Source: Chionoecetes opilio
Lineage: Eukaryota > Arthropoda > Malacostraca > Decapoda > Majidae
Length of the DNA: 64,000 bases
Assembly: GCA_016584305.1 (NCBI GenBank)
Contig: JACEEZ010023682.1
Coordinates: forward strand, 25,797-89,796
Reading direction: 5' to 3'
Shown here: piece by piece, positions 39,692 to 48,600 of the stretch
Layout: each line of letters opens with the position of its first letter
How positions within the stretch are numbered: position 1 is the stretch's first letter
Position numbers and translations under genes: made by a program
Notes under the pieces: model-generated
The model's input: only the letters and a program-made list of their open reading frames with translations
What the model was told of the DNA's origin: nothing
Databases searched by the model: none

Positions 39692-42600
39692 GACAGTCGT
39701 TTCCTCCGTCGTCTTGTAAACATACAGCTAATTAATTATTTTTATCTTTCCTCCTTTCCTTTCTTCTCCTTCTTTCGCACACTCACACTCACACTCACAC
39801 ACATCCTGCATATCACAACTAGGTAAATAAAACTAGGCAAATACACACACACACACTTCTCGTATATCACAACTAGGTAAACACACACACACACACACAT
39901 GTACCTCTTATTTATCAAGGTAATAGACAAGTATAACTTAAGACCCTGTAAAATACAACTAAGTAAACACACACACACACACGCACGCACCTCTTCCTGC
40001 TCCAGCATCTGATCCTTGAGCTTCTCCACCAGCTGGGATTGGTGGTTAATCTCGTCGTCCTTCTCGTCCAGGCTCTGGTAGAGGCGCTCCCGCTCCCGGG
40101 CCCACTCGGCGGCATCCCCGTCCACCGCCATGATGGGGATGGCCAGGGGCGGCGCCAGGACCTGAACTGCAGGGGGGGACAAGGGTTGCCTTCTTTAGGG
40201 CAAGGGGTCAAATATTCATAAGGGATGCATCTTCTTCTTTAGGGCAAGGGGTCAAATATTCATAAGGGATGTGTGTAGGCACTGGGGCGGCAGGACTAGG
40301 GAAGAAGGTGGTGAGGCATTGGGGAGAGCTGTTAAAAGTGGAAGTTCGTAGCATAGCGTTCGGAAGAGTATCATCGGCCGTCTAACCTCATAAAAATTAT
40401 GGGAAAAACTGACGTTAAACAGAAAGAAGAAAAAGCATAAATATGACACAAGAAGCATCCCACTATGGATAAGAGAAAAATTAGGCAGGTTAAATAAATA
40501 AGTCAGTCGGGTAATAGGGAAAGAAATGGTGGAAGAACAGACTTACTGAGCTGCTGTGAGGTGGTTGAGGCGTCCATTTCGACAGTCACCTGTTCATCGG
40601 TGCTCACGGACTCCCCGGCACGCCACCGAGCCAGCTCTCGGTCCATCTTCTCCAGCTGGGCTTTCAGTTTCACTACCTGGGTAACCAAAACAAATGTACA
40701 GACACAGGGTACATACAATGGGTGGTAGATAAGATAAGATAAGATACTTTGATCCTATCTAGACACTTTGTAAGTAGTACCAACTACAAGGTTATTGACT
40801 ATACAAAGCGCCACCACGCCAGGACGAACTTGGTGGACTCGAACCGCTGACCGAATGCGCAGGGACGCTACACACGCAAGACAACAGCTCTACCAATCGA
40901 GCCATCCTGACGGGTGGGTGGTAGATAAGGTACATAGGAGGTAGAGGGCAGATAGATTTAGTGAAGATTAGTAGATAGCAGGTAGATTTAGGTAAGTACA
41001 TGAATACAGGCAAGTACAATATTATTAATGTGTACACAATGAATGAACATACACCCACACACAAACATGTTGAAATGAAACAAGCTCCCATTTTTTGTAG
41101 TGACATGAATAGGTCAACAACAGCCTGACACACCCACCCTCTCTTTCTCCTTCTCAACAACAGCCTGACACACCCACTCTCTCTTTCTCCTTCTCAACAA
41201 CAGCCTGACACACCCACTCTCTTTCTCCTTCTCAACAACAGCCTGACACACCCACTCTCTTTCTCCTTCTCAACAACAGCCTGACACACCCACCTTCTCC
41301 TTCTCCTTCTCAACAACAGCCTGACACACCCACTCTCTTTCTCCTTCTCAACAACAGCCTGACACACCCACCCTCTTTCTCCTTCTCAACAACAGCCTGA
41401 CACACCTACCCTCTCCTTCTCCTTCTCAACAACAGCCTGACACACCTACCCTCTCCTTCTCCTTCTCAACAACAGCCTGACACACCTACCCTCTCCTTCT
41501 CCTTCTCAACAACAGCCTGACACACCTACCCTCTCTTTCTCCTTCTCAACAACAGCCTGACACACCTACCCTCTCTTTCTCCTTCTCATAGCGCCGCTTC
41601 CACTCCTCGGCGGTCAGCTCCTCATTCACAGTCACCACATTCTTCACCGTCTTGGCTCTGTACACAAGGCAACAATCCATAAGAAATAGGGAGAAACTGG
41701 TTCACAAATAGGGTGGTAAATAATTGGAATGGACTCAAGTAGCAAACTCACTGATGCAAATTGTCACCCCAGAAATTTCCTTTGCTATATAAAATTGTCT
41801 GTCGTTAGCCATACAATTACGAAGTCACTGAATATACCAAATTAGCTAGTGGACAAGGATACTAAACAGGTCATATCTATAAAACATTACTTATATTCAT
41901 TCAAATCGTCTAATGGTTCCCAAATTACAATGGTAAATACGTTCTGGGCCTCATGGGGTTAAGCCTTCATACCTTCTCATAGGGTGGCATCTAACACATG
42001 AACATAAAGGCATCCATGAACACAACAAAAACAAAACACTACAAAAGAAAATGGAAACAAATGCAACACAATTTTACAGCAGGCTTTTCGTAACTTCAAT
42101 TTTTTTTTCTTGGCCAATCCTTTGTGACAAAAAAAAATAATATAACAATAATATCAATGACAAAGCAGTCTTAAAACTCACCTCTTTCCGAAGTCGAGCG
42201 TTGATTTAGTCTCCGGTTCATTGAAAGACGCCGGGGAGCAACAGATCACGATGGTGGTTCGGGCGTTGCCTCCGAGGGATTCTTGGAGGATACGAGTGAG
42301 CTTGGAGTCTCGGTAAGGGACGTGGGTTTTGCTGCTGTCGGCCAGGGCGGAGATGACGTTACCGAGGGCAGAGAGCGACTTGTTGATGTTCTTGGCTTCG
42401 TCCAGGACAGACCCCTCGGCACCCGTTTTACTGACCTGGCGGGGAAAGAGCAATGTTGACGGTGTGCAAGAATATCAACAAACCAGGACTTTCTCTTCTA
42501 TCTATCCTTCTAAACCTATCCAACTCTTCTCAAAGTCAAGCGACAGTCCCATTCCTCGTTCCAATATAACAATGAAGTGATGCTTTAACAGAATGTAAAG

Positions 42601-45600
42601 ACAAGACTAACATTATATACTTTACAAACAGTAGGTAAAGGAAAAACTAAATATACATGGGAGAGTATATATCAGGCGCCTAGAATTGAAACGGCACAAG
42701 CGCCACTTTTAAAAACTGAGAAAAACGCGCTTAAAGTTTAATCTAAGAAAATCAGATATGAAAGGCTCAACGCCACTTTTAAAAACATGAGAAAACGCGC
42801 TTAAGTTTAATCTAAGAAAATCAAGATATGAAACGGCTCAAGCGCCACTTTTTAAAAACTGAGAAAAACGCGCTTAAAGTTTAATCTAAGAAAAGCAAGA
42901 TATGAAACGGCTCAAGCGCCACTTTTTAAAAACTGAGAAAAACGCGCTTAAAGTTTAATCTAAGAAAATCAAGATATGAAACGGCACAAGCGCCACTTTT
43001 TATCAATGAAAAAAATGCACCTAAAGTGTTTTCAAAGTAAATCAGCAACAAATGAAGATATTAGATTAAACTTTAAGCGCGTTTTTCTCAGTTTTTTAAA
43101 AGTGGCGCTTGTGCCGTTTCAATTCTAGGCGCCTGATATAACATCTTACTTCTTCATACTAAGCTGAGTAAGAAAAATAAATAAATAAATAGCTTCATCA
43201 CTCATCATGTCAACAACACATCAAGTATAAACATTTATCCTTAACCCCTTGAGACCCAGAACGTAATTGCCATTGTAATTTAGGGCCATATGCAAGAAAT
43301 TTTCTCGACCCATTGCGTCGCGGCGCGGTAAGCAAGGATCAACAGAGGACAACGCAACGAGTGGAGGTTTGAGTCAGCTGAGCGTTCACCATGCACATCC
43401 CACCTACTACCGCTCTGCCCTTATTCCACCTATTTCTTCCCAGACCATTACAGGCGAGTTTTCAACATAACCGAGTGACATGCATACACTGTGAATGCAC
43501 ACTTGTCATAATTAAGGTAAAATTAGGGGCAGGAGGCCTTATATTGTTGTGATAAGTGGTGACGAGGGAGAGCGGCGGTGGTGGTGGGGGGTCGGCCATA
43601 TTGCTTTGTGGCGACTGGCGGGACGTTCAAATGTACGCACAAGCATCACTCGGGCCCATTTTTTCTTCATCAACGCTTCAGATAAGTGGCGAACACTAAC
43701 AAAGCTATTATTTTAATGGCAGAAATGATAAATTAGGCTAGTAAAAGGAATTAGATAGGTGTAAAACAGTCAAAATACTGATGCCGCCTTGGACTCGCTT
43801 GTGTTGGTACGTCTGCTTTTGCAGCCACCGCTTGTGTTGGTACGACTGTCAAATATCCACCGGTCGGGCATTTCTTGAAGATCCCACCGGTGGAGATACG
43901 ACTGTGGGGAATCTCCACCTGCCGGGATTTGACGAGCATTCTTGCATATAGCCCTTAGCCACCATTAGACAACTTTTAGTGAATATAAGCAATGTTTTAT
44001 AGATAAGACCTGTTTTGTATCATTGTCGACTAACTAATTTGGTATATGAAGTTACTTTTCGTAATTTCATGGCTAACAACAGACGATCTTTATAGCAAAG
44101 GAAAGACCTGGGTGTGAAGGGGTTAAGCCTTCGTATAGACTCACCTTCTCACTGCCAGCCAAGTCCACCAAATACAGTTTACCCAAGAGTTTCTTTTGTG
44201 ATTCTATATTTTCCTGTTTGACTTGGATTAAAAAGACACTGTGACTTCTGGAACTGTGCTCATTCATATCTGGAAGTAAAAGAATATTTTCCATCACAGC
44301 TTTAATACACCTTAGCATGAGCATGAAAAAGATAACATTGTTGTATTCAGTAGTCAGTAAAAATTCTCATATTATAATGAAGTGAAAAAAAAGGGTGTTT
44401 ATCATGACATTTACAGGAGGAAAACTTACTTGTGATGACATTTACAGGAGGAAAACTTACTTATGATGACATTTACAGGAGGAAAACTTACTTGTGATGA
44501 CATTTACAAGAGGAAAACTTACTTGTGATGACATTTACAGGAGGAAAACTTACTTATGATGACATTTACAGTAGGAAAACTTACTTGTGATGACATTTAC
44601 AGGAGGAAAACTTACTTATGATGACATTTACAGGAGGAAAACTTACTTATGATGACATTTACAGGAGGAAAACTTACTTATGATGACATTTACAGGAGGA
44701 AAACTTACTTATGATGACATTTACAGTAGGAAAACTTACTTATGATGACATTTACAGGAGGAAAACTTACTTATGATGACATTTACAGGAGGAAAACTTA
44801 CTTATGATGACATTTACAGGAGGAAAACTTACTTATGATGACATTTACAGGAGGAAAACTTACTTATGATGACATTTACAGTAGGAAAACTTACTTATGA
44901 TGACATTTACAGGAGGAAAACTTACTTATGATGACATTTACAAGAGGAAAACTTACTTATGATGACATTTACAGTAGGAAAACTTACTTATGATGACATT
45001 TACAGGAGGAAAACTTACTTATGATGACATTTACAGGACCAAAACTTACTTGTGATGACATTTACAGGACCAAAACTTACTTGTGATGACATTTACAGGT
45101 GCAAAACTTACTTGCGATGACATTTACAGGAGCAAAACTTACTTGTGACGGCAACATGACAATTACTCTTTAGTCGGTTAAAATTTTCATATTATAATCC
45201 AGTGGAATAAAAGGAGTTTCTCATGATATTTACAGGAGCAAAATTTACTTATGACGGCAGGCTTTCTCATGACATGTACGGGAGCAGAACTTACTTGTGA
45301 CGGCCACATGACGATTCATCTTCCCCGCCTCGATGACCTCCAGAACCTCCTCCGGGGACGACACAAAGCGTTCCGTGGCGCCCTTTACGAACGGCACCCG
45401 ATTCTTATCTTCATGCACAGCCAGGTTGACTTTGGAAACTGGGGAACAAAAACAAAGCAAAGGGGATTATGATTTAGAAATGACAGAACAAATCTTTGGG
45501 GATTATAATGATTTAGAAATGACAGAACAAATCTTTGGGGATTATAATGATTTAGAAATGACATGAAAAGTCTTTGGGGATTATAATGATTTAGAAATGA

Positions 45601-48600
45601 CATGAAAAGTCTTTGGGGATTATAATGATTTAGAAATGACAGAAAAAGTCTTTGGGGATTATAATGATTTAGAAATGACATGAAAAGTCTTTAGGGATTA
45701 TAATGATTTAGAAATGACATGAAAAGTCTTTGGGGATTATAATGATTTAGAAATGACATGAAAAGTCTTTGGGGATTATAATGATTTAGAAATGACATGA
45801 AAAGTCTTTGGGGATTATAATGATTTAGAAATGACAGAAAAAGTCTTTGGGGATTATAATGATTTAGAAATGACATGAAAAGTCTTTGGGGATTATAATG
45901 ATTTAGAAATGACATGAAAAGTCTTTGGGGATTATAATGATTTAGAAATGACATGAAAAGTCTTTGGGGATTATAATGATTTAGAAATGACAGAAAAAGT
46001 CTTTGGGGATTATAATGATTTAGAAATGACAGAACAAATCTTTGGGGATTATAATGATTTAGAAATGACATGAAAAGTCTTTGGGGATTATAATGATTTA
46101 GAAATGACATGAAAAGTCTTTGGGGATTATAATGATTTAGAAATGACATGAAAAGTCTTTGGGGATTATAATGATTTAGAAATGACATGAAAAGTCTTTG
46201 GGGATTATAATGATTTAGAAATGACAGAAAAAGTCTTTGGGGATTATAATGATTTAGAAATGACAGAACAAGTCTTTGGGGATTATAATGATTTAGAAAT
46301 GACAGAACAAATCATTAAGAATTTTTTTTTTTTTTCTCTCTCTCTCTCTTCCTCTGGAGAATATTTAAGTCATAGGAAGGTGACTCACTAACCATCTAAT
46401 AAGTCCCGGATCTTGTCCATGTAGATTTCAAAGTAGGAGACCTTGATGTGGAATTCCAGGTTTTCCTCCATGTTGTAGATGTGGTTGAAGATGTCGCTGA
46501 TGATGCGCGGGATGATGCCCTGCAGGTTGGGGTCGCCGATGACGCCCTCCATCGTGTGGGTCTTCCCGGAGGACGTCTGCCCGTAGGCGAAGATGGTTCC
46601 GTTGTAGCCATTGAGCACATCTGAAAGGGGACAGAGGGGATGGAGAGGCAATGGATAGTATAAGGACGTGTTAAATGTTAAGTATAAGTAAGTATAAGTA
46701 AGTTGAGTATAAGTTAACCTCTTGAGACCCAGAACGTAATTTCAATTGTAATTTGGGTACCATTAGACGATTTTTAGTGAATATAAGCAATGTTTTTATA
46801 GATATGACCTGTTTAGTATCCTTGTCCACTAACTAATTTGGTATATTCAGTTACTTTTTGTGATTTTATGGCTCGACAACATACAATTTTTTATAGCAAA
46901 GGAAAGATCTGGGTGTGAAGGGGTTAAGTACAAGTGTGTTAAATGTTAGTATAAGGACCGAAAACTAATGATAATGTATTAACATCCCAGGTGAAAGAGA
47001 CAAAGGAAGAGTTGACAGGCTTGTTAACGAAGGAGACAAAGTTGTTGAAATTAGCTACCTAGTAGACAAGGATACTAAACAGGTCATATCTATACAATGT
47101 TGCTTATATTAACTAAAAGTCGTCTAATGGTAGTCAAATTACGATGGAAATTACATAATGGGTCTCAAGGGGTAAAAGCAGAACATAATACATGATTATA
47201 AACAAGGCTAAAATATTTCTGATGGCAAGTACGGTGCATAAAGCTTTCACGAATACATTTTGCACCACACAAGAGTAATGCTGCAAGAAGGGAGTAATGA
47301 AGAGAGAAGGAAAATAGTAGAAATAACTAAGGTGTTTTTAAAGCAGACTTGGGAAAAAAGATTGCGTGGGAATGTAGAATACGTATAGGAGGGTAGTTGA
47401 TAGGAGGGGCTTATGTCTGTGTCTATACTGCCCTGTTGTGCCCTTCTCTCCCCACAGGTGGCAGGGAAAGAAAGGGCTACAGAGGGGCAAAGAAGGAAGA
47501 TATGTGTCAAGTTCGACCTCGAGCTTGACAGACGACCTACAAAGCGATAATAAGCAGAAAAGATCACAAGAAGAAGAAGAAAGAGGCTCACCTTTAACAA
47601 TATCTTTGGCAGCTGTATTGTAAACTTTCTCCTGAGTAACATTGGGCTTCAGGATGTTGTCAAACTGGAACACTTTTCCCTGTTGAAACAAAGGAAAATG
47701 ACATCAATGTGACATAAACATAAATATCCACATAAATTACCTGTTGTTTCTGACTGGTTGTTGATAGTTAGAAGTCGCTTTTTAATTTAAATAATAATAA
47801 TACAGGAAAATGACATCAATGTGACAAATATAAAACATAAATATCCACATAAATTAGTTGTTTCTAATTGGTTGTTGACAATTGGAAGTAACTTTTTTTT
47901 ATTGGACCACAGAAACACCGGTAAAAGCTGATTAGATAGATATGTTGGGTACTGTAATATCAAAATCAAGAACTGGAACTGTCTTGGAAAATAGGAACAC
48001 TCGACGACGTGAACAGTTGGAACACTCGCCGACGAGAAATTCCGGTAGACGAGTTCCATAAACCGCTACAACTACTAGGTAAATATTTTTTTTAGCAAAA
48101 ATGGACGAGGACTGCGCGGTCATTTTCTGAGACCGACTAGTTTTTCCTAGCCTTAAATTAGTGCTTTTTCAGATGGAGGTATTATTTTCCAGAAACCCAA
48201 TAAAAAAGCTTCATTTTTAATTTTCAACACCAAATACTGGTATCCGGTCATTTCGCCCACACCAAAAGGTCGTTTCGCCCACTCGGTGAAGTCATTTCGC
48301 CCACATTAGATAACGGTTAATATGGAGGAGAGTTTCACGTTCGTTTTCAGAGACACCAACTACTTTTTCTTGGCCTACAATAGGTGCTTGTTCTAATGGT
48401 GCTAGTTTTATTTTGCGCAAACCAAAAAAAAAAAAAAAAAAAAAAATTATATTTTGTGGTTAAGGTTAGGTTAGGTTTCTTTAAAACCTGTAAGGTTAGG
48501 TTAGGTTAGGTTAGGTTTCATTAAAACATAAGGTTAGGTTAGGTTTCATTTTTTTTTTTTTCTTTTTTTGGTTTGCGCAAAATAAAACTAGCACCATTAG

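Noticed and set aside
40818..40911. Genuine tRNA gene
   Set aside because: A and B boxes are present, but the length and middle region do not give a normal cloverleaf; called tRNA-like.
45385..46188. [10 protein letters not shown] repeat protein frames
   Set aside because: 39-bp minisatellite of Khc intron 3.
47438..47623. Possible + strand exon beginning after ccccacag at about 47457
   Set aside because: The acceptor-like string is antisense to Khc intron 2 and the frame has no recognisable similarity.
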